A stretch of DNA of 64,000 nt, from contig OZ023187.1 of the NCBI GenBank assembly GCA_963995505.1, positions 7,651,176-7,715,175 on the forward strand, given 5' to 3'. A program made the position numbers and the translations under genes. Below, one piece after another: positions 1-11,534 of this stretch. The notes below the pieces were generated by a model, which worked only from the letters and a program-made list of their open reading frames with translations, searched no databases and was not told where the DNA came from. The stretch comes from Hypericum androsaemum (Eukaryota > Streptophyta > Magnoliopsida > Malpighiales > Hypericaceae). Positions within the stretch are counted from its first letter, which is position 1; each line of letters begins with the position of its first letter.

Positions 1-790
1 TGGAGTAGATGCCTGCTTTGGGTGCTTAGATGGAGCATGGATGCCTGCTTGGACTTCGATTGGTGGAAAGCCCGCTTGGGCCGAAGGAAGCTTTAGGAAA
101 ACAGCCCAACTTGGACCATAAGGCTGACGCTATGTCTATTTTGGTAGGGAATGTTCGAGTAGGTCTAATCGGCCAAGGTTGTCCTATTTTTACTCGGCAT
201 GGCCTAGGAGTTCTTGTTTAGAGTTGGGTCTCCTTGTTTTGGATATCGGCTTAGATTTTCCTATACAAGGCCAAGTTAAATTTTCCTATATGAAGCACGG
301 CCTAATTGGAGAGTTTCTTATACAATGGTCAGGAGCTAGGTCGACATTCTCTTGGTTTCTCATGTGGACCATAGAAGGAATTCAATCACTACTAACTGGG
401 ATCTTTATTAAGGAGGGTTCGGACAAAGAAACAAGACATTCATCAACAGATTTAACAACTTCTTTACTCTTTTTTTCGTATCATTTTTCCTTCCAAATAG
501 CCTAGCATAGCTTTAGCCTAGCATAACTCTTTTTTTCCCCTCTTCTTTAAGATGACCACACCGAATCTGTCTGGATTTACTTGACATTTTTGTACCTTTT
601 TCCCCGCAACACATAAAAACATTTCACGGACCAAAACCATGAAAATTAATAAATGTCTCAATAATTGTAAATTAATCCTACCGCAAACTCTCCTCCTTAA
701 ATTGAGATTGTCCTCGAGCGATTCTTCCCACTCCCATTAACAAGTTTGTCCTCGAAAAGAATGCAGAGGGATAATAGCAAAACCTTAATA
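1..790 (-). mobile_element. Possible decayed Ty3/gypsy 3' end and LTR
   Basis: No gene is recognisable. Read on the minus strand, about 690-760 gives a phrase like the 3' end of plant Ty3/gypsy polyproteins (glutamate-aspartate followed by a G-rich GGAGGAGAG tract), and 510-530 holds a short direct repeat of TAGCCTAGCATA. The short ORFs on the plus strand at 30-505 resemble no family I know. This is a weak, motif-level call on a strongly decayed sequence. Confidence 0.25.
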
Positions 791-2208
791 AACCAATTAC
801 ACAAGATCATATGAGGCTAAAGTGCTAATGGTACAAAAATTATAAATATTTAGAAAGTTAAGGGTTAAATGTTATAAATAGTTATAGATAGTTTGGATGT
901 TGAGGGTTCAACCTCTACCATTGTTACAGTGCAAAATTTATTTTTCAAAGAAACAAGATCATATGAGATATCAATCAAGCTAGCATCTAATATGTTTTAT
1001 TCTCAACGTTGTGTTTGCATCTAATATCTCGCAAGCAATAAAATAGATATTTGAATATCAAATCAACCATATGTTTTATTGAGAAATCTTTTAGAGATTT
1101 CATGTCATTTCAAACATTAATTAATTAAGAACTACGATATAATTGAAATGAATTAATTCCGAGAAAATTAAGATGCTCTATTTTGGGTCACGTAGGTTAG
1201 GACTTAACCTCAATTCCATCAAACATGACATCATCATGTTTAGGAAGAAACCAAAAAGTCACAAGTCAAAAGAGACAGAGAAATCTAAAAGACATGAACG
1301 AAAATTGACCAAACATCTCCGCCCAACATGAACCGAATTTGACGAGACGAGTTCTATGTGCATCCTCTATATGATGAAACCCACAATCAATTGGATAGTA
1401 TTTCTAAGCTTCATGTACCAATAATTGGAAATATTTGATCCATGGTACTCCTTGAGATGCCAGTTAATATGTTTCGTGCGAAGTTTGATCAATTTCTGGC
1501 ACATCCGCTACAACTCTCACTCCATTTTGACCCACATCCGTAGCAGAACTCAAATTTGCATCTGCAACCATGTCAAAAATCACAAGAGTCTAAAATAAAA
1601 TTTATAAATGTAAAAAAAATATTATTGACTCGACCGTGAACAACATAAATTTCATTTAAAAAGTCTAAAGAGCAAGCTCTCCACTTCAATTTAAACCACG
1701 ACAGCATTAGAAGAACCTTACAACTAATTTATCATGTTCAATGTTTCCGCTCCATCTTTACACAATCATAGTTTCGAACATAAAGAATGAGCCACATTCG
1801 GTAAGAAATAAAATGGCTAAATCCTAAATTTTATAAATCCGCTGATATTCGGAGCAATTTTAAGCAGCATTCAGCTGCCAATGTGCTGCATTGCTCCAAG
1901 TGATACCTATATATGACTTAGATAGCCCACCTGGATGAACAATTATCTTATCAAATGTGCCTACTCTCTCTAGAACTAGAACCATGAATTCTAAATTTTG
2001 GATTCATATATAGCATCTCCCAAATTATGAACAAGCAAATCCAATCCAGTCTAACATAACATCCATTAAATTTGACACCTACCAAATTATCATAAGCATT
2101 TAATTAGTGATCATGACATGAGTAAATTCGAACCTGCATTAGTTAGTGTACTCTGTGTCTAAATAATATAAGGTTTCAACGATAAAAAAGTAAAAGAATA
2201 AGACATGG
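791..2208. other. AT-rich stretch without a recognised gene
   Basis: No convincing coding region. Downstream exons of the RING-in-between-RING gene on the minus strand would be expected here. The only hint is a minus-strand reading at about 1860-1922 that contains GITWSNAAHW, which recalls the last zinc-binding part of RING2 but lacks the expected cysteines and is not in phase with the exon. I therefore do not annotate it as an exon. Confidence 0.4.
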
Positions 2209-3012
2209 TTACCTGCAGACTATATGAGCGCAGCCTTGTGTCCTTTCAACATAGAACCTGCACTTGGGGCACCTGCACCATTTGTTGTCTTGTGCGAGCC
2301 GCATAACCATAACATCTTCCCGCCCCTTCTCGTCCTCGCCCAACTGCTGGAACTCGTTGCACTCGAGCCCATCGTGCCACGGAACAGAGCACCGAGCACA
2401 AAATAGCCTGTGGCAGAAAGGGCAGTCTGCTTCCGCAATGCTGTTCGCTTCCACATCCGCGATCATCATGGCCGAACAGTCCTTGTACGGACAATAAAAC
2501 CTCTGGCTCTCGTCGATCAGATCATGGAAGAGAAGCTCTGACCAATCATCGACCACCCTCTTGGGGAGGATCTTCCTACAGGTCTCCAACTCGAGCACCA
2601 CCTCGCAACCCAATCCAGGGCAGCCAACACTGGCCACATTGCCATCCAACTTCGCAACCACGTGCTTGCTCACGCAATCCGAGCAGTACGAATGCGCGCA
2701 GCTCGAGCCCTCAAACATCTGTGTCTTCTCCTTCCTTTCCATGCAGATCCCGCAGAAACTCATCGATGAATCGCCACCAGCACGATCACCATCACCACCT
2801 GCAGAAGCAACAGCTTTCGCCTTCCGACTCGGCTTCAGCTGGGAAATGAGAACGCTACCCATTAGAGCCTCCTGGAACTGCAACGCTTCGGAGTACGTGG
2901 CGTCATCCGGGAACTCGTCACAGTCTCCAGTTCCTTCTTCTCCAAGCAAAGCAGAGAAGTAAGTGTCGTCAATGGAGTGAAGATAATCGTCACAAGTGTA
3001 GTTATTTGCCAT
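2209..3012 (-). CDS. RING-in-between-RING (RBR) E3 ubiquitin ligase, first exon, RSL1-like
   Basis: The open frame starts at an ATG in good context (AAAATGGC) and encodes 267 residues. A RING1 domain has ligands C87, C90, C105, H107, C110, C113, C131 and C136. An IBR domain follows with C174, C179, C197, C200, C205, C208, H213 and C218. RING2 opens with C246/C248/C251 and holds the GC-x-H signature at 260-263; C261 matches the cysteine that carries ubiquitin in RBR ligases. An AG|GTAACC donor lies right after C266, so the reading should continue in another exon supplying the last zinc ligands and the C-terminus. I found no convincing partner exon down to position 790. The gene is either split by a longer intron or truncated. 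RBR ligases ubiquitinate target proteins through a RING/HECT hybrid mechanism; plant RSL1-type members act in abscisic-acid signalling, but that assignment is by resemblance only. Confidence 0.72.
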   Translation of the reverse strand: MANNYTCDDYLHSIDDTYFSALLGEEGTGDCDEFPDDATYSEALQFQEALMGSVLISQLKPSRKAKAVASAGGDGDRAGGDSSMSFCGICMERKEKTQMFEGSSCAHSYCSDCVSKHVVAKLDGNVASVGCPGLGCEVVLELETCRKILPKRVVDDWSELLFHDLIDESQRFYCPYKDCSAMMIADVEANSIAEADCPFCHRLFCARCSVPWHDGLECNEFQQLGEDEKGREDVMVMRLAQDNKWCRCPKCRFYVERTQGCAHIVCR

Positions 3013-3801
3013 TTTCTACTGATGCAAAAAAAATAAACTCCAGATCTTGCTTTCCCCTTCGGTATTATATTTCAAGGTCGAGAAGACGTAAGAAAGGCTT
3101 GAGCCCTTATAGGATAATTAGTGTGGTAAACTCTAGGGTCGCTTGTGAGTTGTGAACATTAATTGAGTTTAAAAAAAACTATGGAACTTTAATACATTTG
3201 ACTTGGCTGTGGGGATTTTGGTATTCCCGACCTTTGCTATTCTCTTGAAAACAATAGCTTTTTTTAACCAATTAGTGTCGGGTCCACCGGGCTGATTAAT
3301 CCAATTTCGAGCCGCCTAGTATTTTTAAAAGGTGACAAAGTTTTTCCAACAAATATTTAACTCTGCTGTGTACCCAAGAATTCAAATCCGAAACCTGGTT
3401 AAACCACAATAATTTTCTTACCAATTGATCTAAATAGTTCGAAAACAATAGTTAAGTGTATTTAGTATCTCGTAGTTTTATGGAGTTGCACATTATTTAT
3501 AATGTAGACACTCCATTATTTAAATAACTCTGTAGGCAAAAATATCATAATATTATTAAATCAAAAATTGAGAGGGAGAGTATTTTTTACATATTCTTTC
3601 TGATTTTTTTTTCTAATTATATTTAAGAATATTTTTGTTCAAAATGTCATTCAAAGAGTAGAATGTCAACGGTAAAGACTTTTGTTAACATTTTTAAGTA
3701 CAATGCTCTAGGGGCTAGTTAACGTTGTGATATATTTAAGGATAGTAAAAATACTCATACCTTGAGGGTCGAACTTTACCCTACTCCTTATTCTTTGGGT
3801 C
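3013..3801. other. Upstream flank of the RBR exon; no gene
   Basis: AT-rich DNA with no credible coding frame. It contains the 5' flank and probable promoter of the minus-strand RBR gene. No clear transposon ends were found. Confidence 0.4.
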
Positions 3802-3810
3802 TAGAGTATA

Positions 3811-4109
3811 GGGGGGCGGATTTGGTGGGGACTGGGCTAGTCCCCATCTATGGGGATTAACTCAAAACAATATCACTATACATGCAAACCAATATTACTT
3901 CACATGCAAACCAATATCATTTCATATGTAAACCAGCCTCTTGCAAACCAATATCATTTCATATGCAAACCAATATCACTTCACATGCAAACCAATATCA
4001 CCTGGTAGGTTATTGACCATCAGATTTAAAGATAATCAAATCTGACGGCCCAAAATGTAGTCCCCACCTGTGGACAAATTTTCTTTAGTCCCCACTCAAT
4101 CCGGTCTCC
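3811..4109 (+). mobile_element. Short (299 bp) MULE-type element of the AAACCAATATC-array family
   Basis: Ends are GGGGGGCGGATTTGGTGGGG on the left and, read inward from the right, GGAGACCGGATTGAGTGGGG. A perfect 9-bp target duplication TAGAGTATA flanks it at 3802-3810 and 4110-4118, which is characteristic of the Mutator superfamily. The interior is almost only a short tandem run of units containing AAACCAATATC (3868-4010), followed by a subterminal segment also found at the right end of the two large relatives. It encodes nothing and is a miniature, non-autonomous member. Confidence 0.85.
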
Positions 4110-4118
4110 TAGAGTATA

Positions 4119-4818
4119 TTGATGTAAGTTATCACCCATGATTATTTATTTAGTTAATTAATTAAATGATTTGAGATTTGAATCTCCTGAGAAATCTTTT
4201 AATTAATATCTAAAGAGATTTTTAGTGGGTAAAATTTGTTATACGTGATAACTCCTCTACCCTTCTCTCCTCTTGTGATATCCCATTAAATACGAAAAAA
4301 TGAGTTTTTACTTGGGGAGAGAAACAGATAATAGAAGATAGAGAAAATGGAAAGAACGTTTCTTTTCTCTCTGTAAAACTCTCTCAGATTTCTCCAGGGC
4401 ATTTAGGCGGTGAATACCCGTCCCTGCTTCGTTTATATGTGAGTAGTGATTGATCAGTGACAACCTTCATCAACGATCCTGTGAAGAACGCGTTGGAGTC
4501 GACCAAGTGACTTAAGTTTCTATAATTGACATTCCACTACTTAAATAACTTTTTTGGACATAAATACCCTCAAAATGTGTCAAAATGTATAACTACATAG
4601 TACTAAAGTGAACTTTTACTATATTTAAATATCGAACTGACCAACATTAAATTATTAATAATATATATAAAAGAATATCGAAAAATATCAGTAAATCACA
4701 ATCTCTGCCATATTGTAAGAAGAACATTTTTTTTAATTAGGAATTGCTGAAAGATTGGAGAGGGGGATTAATTATTGGCCTTTTCTTGTTTCGATATTTA
4801 TTTATTTATTTCGAGGTC
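4119..4818. other. Spacer between two related MULEs; no gene
   Basis: AT-rich sequence with no recognisable coding region. It separates the 299-bp element from the 3.65-kb relative. Confidence 0.4.
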
Positions 4819-5579
4819 AGGTTTCTTGGGGGGCGGATTTGATGGGGACAAGGGTAGTCCCCAAGTTTGGGGACTAAAGAGGAGATGATGGCAATCTAGG
4901 TATTAATAAATTTATTAAGGGTAATTTTGGAAAACTAATAGTAATAATATCAGGAATAAAAATTATGAAAATTTCAAAAAAGGTAAACAATAACCACCAA
5001 TAAACGTGGAAGACTCTTCAAGTTCCAGTAAAGAGGACTCTTCACCAATATCAAAAACCCTAGCAGCTACTTTTTCCCTAAACGAAAATCCCTAAAACGA
5101 AAATCCATGGGATTCTTCCTCCTTCGGGATTCTTCCTTACCTCTCTTCTTCCTCCTCTTCTTCCTCCTTCGGGATTCTTCCTCTTCTTTTCCCCAAAGTT
5201 GCGCACTTTTTCTCCTTTTATTTTATTTTCTCTTTTTTTCAGATCTGGTCGATTTTGTCTAGATCAGAGTTGAAGGGTGTTGTTTGGTGCTTCATGGACC
5301 GTCTCCCGCCACCTTCGTCCTTCGCTGGTTTGTTGCTTCAGCCTCCAGAGTCTAACTCGAATTCAAGCTCTTTTTGGGAGGCTTCCGGTGTTCTCCGAGA
5401 AGTTGGTCACCGTCGACCTCCCCCGGTTGATCCTTTACTTTATCTATATTTTTTATTATTTAGTTTCCATGTTATCTGTGAACTTTAAAGTTATTGGTTT
5501 TAAGATGCAGTGAAATTGTTTTGAGATGTACGATGTAGCAAAATTAGTTTTTAGCTTCAATTGCATGGTTTTAATACGC

Positions 5580-6345
5580 AGGGATATTGGTTTTAGCCTG
5601 TAGTGCTATTGGTTTTGCGATGTAGTAATATTGGTTTGACGTTGTATTGATATTGGTTTGACGCTGTAGTGATATTGGTTTGACGCTGTAGTGATATTGG
5701 TTTCTATTGTATTGATATTGGTTTCTGTTGTAGTGATATTGGTTTGACGCTGTAGTGATATTGGTTTCTGTTGTATTGATATTGGTTTCTGTTGTATTGA
5801 TATTGGTTTGACGATGTAGTGATATTGGTTTGACGCTGTAGTGATATTGGTTTGACGATGTAGTGATATTGGTTTGACGATGTAGTGATATTGGTTTCTA
5901 TTGTATTGATATTGGTTTGACGCTGTAGTGATATTGGTTTGACGATGTAGTGATATTGGTTTGACGCTGTAGTGATATTGGTTTCTATTGTATTGATATT
6001 GGTTTGATGCTGTAGTGATATTGGTTTGACGATGTAGTAATATTGGTTTGACGCTGTAGTGATATTGGTTTCTATTGTATTGATATTGGTTTTTGTTGTA
6101 TTGATATTGGTTTGGCGTTGTATTGATATTGGTTTCTGTTGTATTGATATTGGTTTGGCATTGTATTGATATTGGTTTGACGCTGTAGTGATATTGGTTT
6201 GACGATGTAGTGATAATGGTTTGACGATGTAGTGATATTGGTTTATGTTGTATTGATATTGGTTTGGCGTTGTATTGAAATTGGTTTGGCGTTGTATTGA
6301 TATTAGTTTTGTGTTGGATTGAAATTGGTTTGGCGCTATATTGAT
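5580..6345 (+). repeat. Left tandem array, 21-22 bp units, core GATATTGGTTT
   Basis: Roughly 35 head-to-tail copies. Each has the invariant core GATATTGGTTT plus a 10-11 bp variable part such as GACGATGTAGT, GACGCTGTAGT, CTGTTGTATT or CTATTGTATT. The variants alternate irregularly, which points to repeated unequal exchange or slippage. The ORFs that cross it are by-products of the period. Confidence 0.93.
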
Positions 6346-7089
6346 ATTCTGACGAAGATGATTCGTTTATTTCAAAGAGGACAGAAGGGTGTTTGTTGGA
6401 AACCGGTGGTCCTTTACAATCTTGTTCGTTGATGATCTTGTGCCCGTCTGGATGGCGATGTCCCCTGCTAAAACATGGGAAGATCCTATCGTAATCTATT
6501 CATCGCCATTTAAGTAGCGACACAATTCTACAGATAAAAAAATATGTTGTCCCTGGGCTTCTTTATCTCAAATGATTGAGAATATTCTTTGAATTTGGAC
6601 ACGGATCAGTTGAATCAACTTGTGACAGATCGTTCTAGTTTATTATGATGATCCGAGTGCATTAAAACTTGTAAGAATTTTGATTCATTTCTAATTTAAA
6701 TTAGTCGATTTATAATATCTTTTCGGAGATCGAACAGAATTAGGCCACCAAGAAGGCAACCAATCGGGTGCGGAATTTAAATTCTTTATAATAATATCTT
6801 GAGTTCAAATATAAAATTGCTAAGAAATTTAATCCACTATGAAATTGGTCGTATGACATATACCGAAAAGGCTCGATACACTTCCGAAACAGATGACGTC
6901 TACTTTTTTCCTGGCCAGGCTATTAAACATATTATTAGACGGCAAGACCAATATCTCCACAACCCAAAACTAAACTAATATCTACAAGATATAAATCCCA
7001 TGGACATAGATTTGAATCGACCACTACACTATTTTTGAACTTGTAATATTTTAAAGAAATTAAGATTGTTCAATAGTTAACATCATGTT

Positions 7090-7825
7090 ATTTATTAACC
7101 AATATCTCCAAAGCAAAATCTGTACAGAAAAACCAATATCTGGACATCGTAAAACCAATATCTCGATAGTTCGAAACCAATATATGCACGTCGCAAAACC
7201 AATATCTGTACTTTACAAAACCACTGAGCGTACATCGCAAAACCAATATCTCTTTATCGTAAAACGAATATCTGTCGATCGCAAAACAAATATCTCCAAT
7301 TCGCAAAACCAATATCTCCACAACCCAAAACCAATATCTCCAAATCGCAAAACCAATATCGCCACATCGGAAAACCAATAACTATACATCGCAAAACCAA
7401 TATCTCTACATCGCATAAACAATATCAACACATCGCATAACCAATATCTCTAATCGTAAAACCAATATCTCCACAGCGCATAACCAATATCTGCACAACG
7501 CAAAACCAATATCTCTACATCGCACAACCAATATCTCCAATTCGCAAAACCAATATCTCCACAACCCAAAACTAATATCTACACATCGGAAAACTAATAT
7601 CGCCACATCGGAAAACCAATAACTATACATCGCAAAACCAATATCTCTACATCGCATAGACAATATCAACACATCGCATAACCAAATATCTCTAATCGTA
7701 AAACCAACATCTCCACAGCGCATAACCAATATCTGCACAACGCAAAACCAATATCTCTACATCGCACAACCAATATCTCCAAATCGCAAAACCAATATCT
7801 CCACAACCCAAAACCAATATCAGAT
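7090..7825 (-). repeat. Right tandem array, inverted copy of the left array (AAACCAATATC)
   Basis: About 30 units of AAACCAATATC plus roughly 11 bp such as TCTACATCGCA or TCCACATCGCA. The reverse complement of a unit matches the left-array unit almost throughout, including the GATGTAG part, so the two arrays are inverted copies of one repeat. Open frames on both strands (for example 7085-7381 +, 7406-7738 -) are low-complexity translations of the period, not genes. Confidence 0.93.
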
Positions 7826-8330
7826 GTGCGAGGCTTACGTCACCACGTTCGCCGAGCGTAAGATGCGCCACCTCACCAGAGGGGGAGAGCTCGTCCTAGA
7901 GCGGGAAGACGTCCTCCTAGCCGTAGTCCTTGAGCCACTCGAGCATCGCCTGCGCGGGGAGCAGCCAATGGACTCGGTCCCAGACTCGTCAATGATGATG
8001 AGTTGCTGGCCGACTAAGGGGGAGACCGGAAAGTCGGAGAGGAAGATATGACTCGTTCTGGTGTAGATCCGGCGAGGTCGATTGTAGATCTGGTGCCGTT
8101 TGCCCGCTGGCGACCTTCCAGGTGGTTGTCAGGCCACCGTCCTTGGTTTTTGGTCGCCGATCGAAGCCCGCTCGTCACCCTCCGCCGGCCGTCCAGTTCC
8201 GGTGACGGGAATGGAGATAGAGAGGGAGAGAGAGAGGGGAGGATTGGAAGAGAGAGAGTGTGTGAGGGAGAAACAATGGGGAGAGAGGGAAAAATGGATT
8301 GGGAGGCCACCACAAATTTCTCTAGGAATT
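7826..8330 (-). pseudogene. Unidentified captured exon-like, GC-rich block inside the MULE
   Basis: GC content rises sharply against the flanking arrays, as expected for sequence taken from a gene. On the minus strand between about 7960 and 7835, one frame reads WLLPAQAMLEWLKDYG, a stop, EDVFPL, a stop and then DELSPSGEVAHL, which looks like a decayed protein-coding exon. I do not recognise the parent gene. The block at 8090-8330 holds an AG-rich run and no clear reading. Confidence 0.4.
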
Positions 8331-8490
8331 AGTATTTCAATCATTGAAAAAGACTGAAAAATCCTTCAATAATTTTTGACCATTAGATTAAATTATTAGG
8401 GCATTCTATCTAATCTAAGGGTCCAAATATTAGTCCCCACCTATGGACAACATTCTTTTAATCCCCACTCAATCCACTCCCAGGTTTCTT

Positions 8491-9040
8491 GTATGTTCCA
8501 ACTTCCAGCTTAAAGACTTGTCACTAAATGTACTAAACCCAAATCATTCTACACGACTCTTTCGTGCCCTTGTTTTTAGGCAAGTAATGCATGTAATATG
8601 TTAAACTTAACCCGATTTAACTCCAAATTTTACGTTCAGTCTTTACCATTCATCTTTTTTCTAACAACCTGTTTGGAACGAATATAAATGGGACAAATCC
8701 CTATTCTTATCGAAGAAAAGAAATATAATCTATTTTAATACTTTTCAAAGTAGTATATGTTTAAAATAAAAGTTTTTAGGATTTGGAATTCTGTATTGAT
8801 TACAAGTCAAGATTTTGAATTTCATTAAATGCCCAAACCAGAATGGATCTGGAAATGACATTAATCACCATTGCTATATTTAAAAAAGGATTTATGTAGT
8901 CTTTTTCTCTAGTGCTCCCCTCCCTAGGCCTAACCATTGTTCGGGTAGAACTAATCGACCAGCTATTCCTCAAAATTCCGTTAACCAAACCATGAAACGT
9001 GGCGAAGGTTCTTTAAGCGTCCTGCAACTTTCCTAAAAGG
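8491..9040. other. Spacer; no gene
   Basis: No coding frame longer than 62 codons and nothing recognisable. Confidence 0.35.
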
Positions 9041-10447
9041 CAATGTTTTCAAAACCAAGGTTCAACCGGTCGGACCACTACTCAGGGTCAAATTTGGGTC
9101 GATTCATGACTAAAAACAGAGAGTGATCTGACCGCTCAAAAGCAGTCGGACGGCCCGGTCAGAAACCCGATCTAGTTTGCCCACATTAGGAAAAATTAAT
9201 GTTCACTTTTTTATTTTATTTGATTTAATGTAGAACCAATACCTCCATTTTCACACTATAAGCGTGTACTATATTTGGATTACAATAAACTTACATTTTT
9301 AACAATTCTTCATAATATGTCAACTAAGTCGAGCAAATTTCACTAAATATGTCAAACAAAAAAACTTGTATCATCATCTTTATTTACTTCTAGGTACATT
9401 AAATTAATTTTTAAAAACATTGTTTGGATAAATTGTATTTCATCAAATTTTTTAAATATTTGAATTTTTTGGTATTTTATTACTTTTAATGTAATTCACC
9501 TTATTCATAATTATTAGTATAAAAGTAAAAAGTTATAGTCTGACTGGGTGACCAAAAAATTGAAGATTTGTGAGCCACCTCCACTTTTATTTTAAAATTT
9601 TGATAAAAGGTATAATTATGATTCCAACTTTTAGAAAACCACTTTAATCATGGAAATGACAGTTTCAGAACCATGGTACCGTATCAAATGTTGATTCATT
9701 CGGAGTTAAACCGTAGAATTTTTTTATTTATTCAAAAATAGAACCGCCAACGATTTCATGAGCCCTCCCAAAACCTTGTATATTAGTTCAAGTTCTACAT
9801 TTTCAAAAAGTTATGCAAAAAAAATAAATCAACTCATTAGGACAATCAAAAACCAACTTATAAATTTTTTTTAAAATTGAAAAATATATATTGAAAAAGC
9901 ACGATTAATTATTTTTTATTTTTGTCAAAAGTTTTAAACAACGATTTTAAAACAAACCCAGAAGGCGACCCAAAATTCTTAAAATTTCTGGTTTAATAAA
10001 TTTAATTTAGAATAAAAAATAATAAAATATCAAATAAGTTCAAATATTTAGCAACTTTCCTATACAATTTATCCAAACAAAGTGTTCAAACATGAATTAA
10101 ACAAGTTTAGAAGTACAAGAAGATTCGACATATTGGTCTAATTTGTTTGACTTAGTTGACATATTATCGAGAATTGTTATTAAAAAAAATTTGTTGTGAT
10201 CCAAAAGTAATGTACACGCTCCGAGCATGAAAGTTGAAGTTTTGTTTCTAAATTAAATCTGATAAAATGAAAATAATAAACACAAAATTTTCTCATCCGG
10301 GCGAACCGGGTCACCCGAAAGTACCTGATCGGGTAGTCCGACCAAATTTTGGCCAATCGAACCACTTGTTGGATTTTAGACAAAAAATCCAAATTTGATC
10401 CCGAGTAGCAGTCTGATCGACCGGACCGCAGTTTTTATAACATTAGT
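9041..10447. mobile_element. Old hAT-type element with GGTCGGACC-rich ends
   Basis: The left end CAATGTTTTCAAAACCAAGG continues into ACCGGTCGGACC, ACTACTCAGGGTC and AAATTTGG. The right end, read inward, gives TAATGTTATAAAAACTGCGG, then CCGGTCG, CTACTCGGGATC and AAATTTGG, so the inverted ends extend about 60 bp with mismatches. Flanks CTAAAAGG (9033-9040) and TTTAAAGG (10448-10455) agree at 6 of 8 positions, consistent with an aged 8-bp duplication. The AT-rich interior has no transposase. It is a relative of the element at 34292-35152. Confidence 0.6.
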
Positions 10448-10584
10448 TTTAAAGGTGATAAATTTATTTCACTTAATTTTTTCTTTGTTATGCGTATTAT
10501 TTCACTTAATTTTTTCTTTGTTATGCGTATCTCTTGTAAAATTATACAAAATAAATGAAAATTTGAATTATTTGAATATCCGAG

Positions 10585-11434
10585 TAGGGATGGCAAAAAG
10601 ACCTAGACCCAGTGGATCAGACCCTTACCCTACCCCGTGGATCTTAGGGTCTATGGGTCTTGGGTAGGGTTTGGGTTTGGGTCTATAGATTTAGATAGAG
10701 TTCGGGTCTGGATAGGGTCTATATAAACCCAGACCCTACCCATAGATCCACTAATTAGACCCTACCCTAGTTAGACCCTAATTATAACCTACTTAGATCC
10801 ATATTTATTATATTGCTAAGATAATTATAATACGGCCGCAAAAAGAATAAGCGCACACAAAAAAACCTAATATAATATTTTTTTAAATTTAAAATTTTAA
10901 ATATTATATGACTAATTAAGTAATTAAACTTTTTGGCTAGACACAGAAGCTACCGAGAAGAGTTAGATTACAAGAGCAAGAAGATGATCGAGAAAACGTG
11001 TTCAAAAGTCGCTTGAAAATTTAGAAAGAAATTATTTTGAAGTTGAAACTTTATATTATACAAAAACACTTATAAGTTTTAGTTTCTTATTGACGAGGTA
11101 GTCGTATGTGTTTCATTTTATGTTAAACCAGTTGGTTTATAGTTTACTCTCAACTTTAATTTGAGATTATTATTTTATTACATAGACTTTGATTTTTTCT
11201 TTATTTGGATTATATTAAAATAATAAAAGTATCTTGTAAAGTAATTATCAAAAAGATAGAATGTTAAAGAGTCGGACCCTGCAGACTCTATAAACTTTGG
11301 GTCTTCTGGAGGGTATGGGTTTAACAATAAAAAATTTGTAGAGTCGAGAATAGGGTATGAGTCTAACTCCAAAAATTAGGGTATGGGTTGGGTCCTAACA
11401 ATATCCTACCCGACCCTACCCATTGCCAGCCCTA
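10585..11434. mobile_element. 850-bp non-autonomous hAT element
   Basis: It begins TAGGGATGGCAAAAAGACC and ends GGGTAGGGCTGGCAA when read inward from 11434, up to a one- or two-base shift. A perfect 8-bp target duplication TATCCGAG flanks it at 10577-10584 and 11435-11442. Both arms carry repeats of the GGGTCTA/TAGACCC type (10600-10800 and 11265-11430). No transposase frame is present. Eight-base duplications and TAGGG-TGGCAA ends are typical of plant hAT elements. Confidence 0.82.
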
Positions 11435-11534
11435 TATCCGAGCAACAATATGGTATAACAATTTTGCAAATTAAAATTTTTAATTTTTTTAGAGTGGAGG
11501 CCACCTGCTAGTAACCTCTCATTGTTTAATTTTT

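Larger units (their letters stand above)
4828..8481 (+). mobile_element. 3.65-kb non-autonomous MULE with inverted tandem arrays
   Basis: The left end is GGGGGGCGGATTTGATGGGG; the right end read inward is GGGAGTGGATTGAGTGGGG. A perfect 9-bp duplication AGGTTTCTT lies at 4819-4827 and 8482-8490. Order inside: a subterminal hairpin (TAGTCCCC facing GGGGACTA), an AT-rich part, a C/T-rich leader, a coding-like block with MDRLPPPSSF (5290-5490), a left tandem array (5580-6345), a unique centre (6346-7085), a right array in opposite orientation (7090-7825), a GC-rich coding-like block (7826-8330) and the right subterminal part. No transposase is present. The left 0.7 kb is nearly identical to the element at 56558-61122, while the GC-rich block at the right differs, as if the two had picked up different sequences. 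Confidence 0.88.

Noticed and set aside
2224..2962. Plus-strand ORFs opposite the RBR exon
   Set aside because: Shadow frames of a well-supported minus-strand coding exon.
7085..7738. Open frames of ~100 codons on both strands with QYLH..KPIS-type periodic peptides
   Set aside because: They follow from a repeat period close to a multiple of three and occur on both strands; no start context or domain supports a protein.
5580..7825. Regular 22-bp arrays as a CRISPR-like system
   Set aside because: Repeats are back to back with related rather than unique spacers, lie in a plant transposon in both orientations, and have no cas-like genes.
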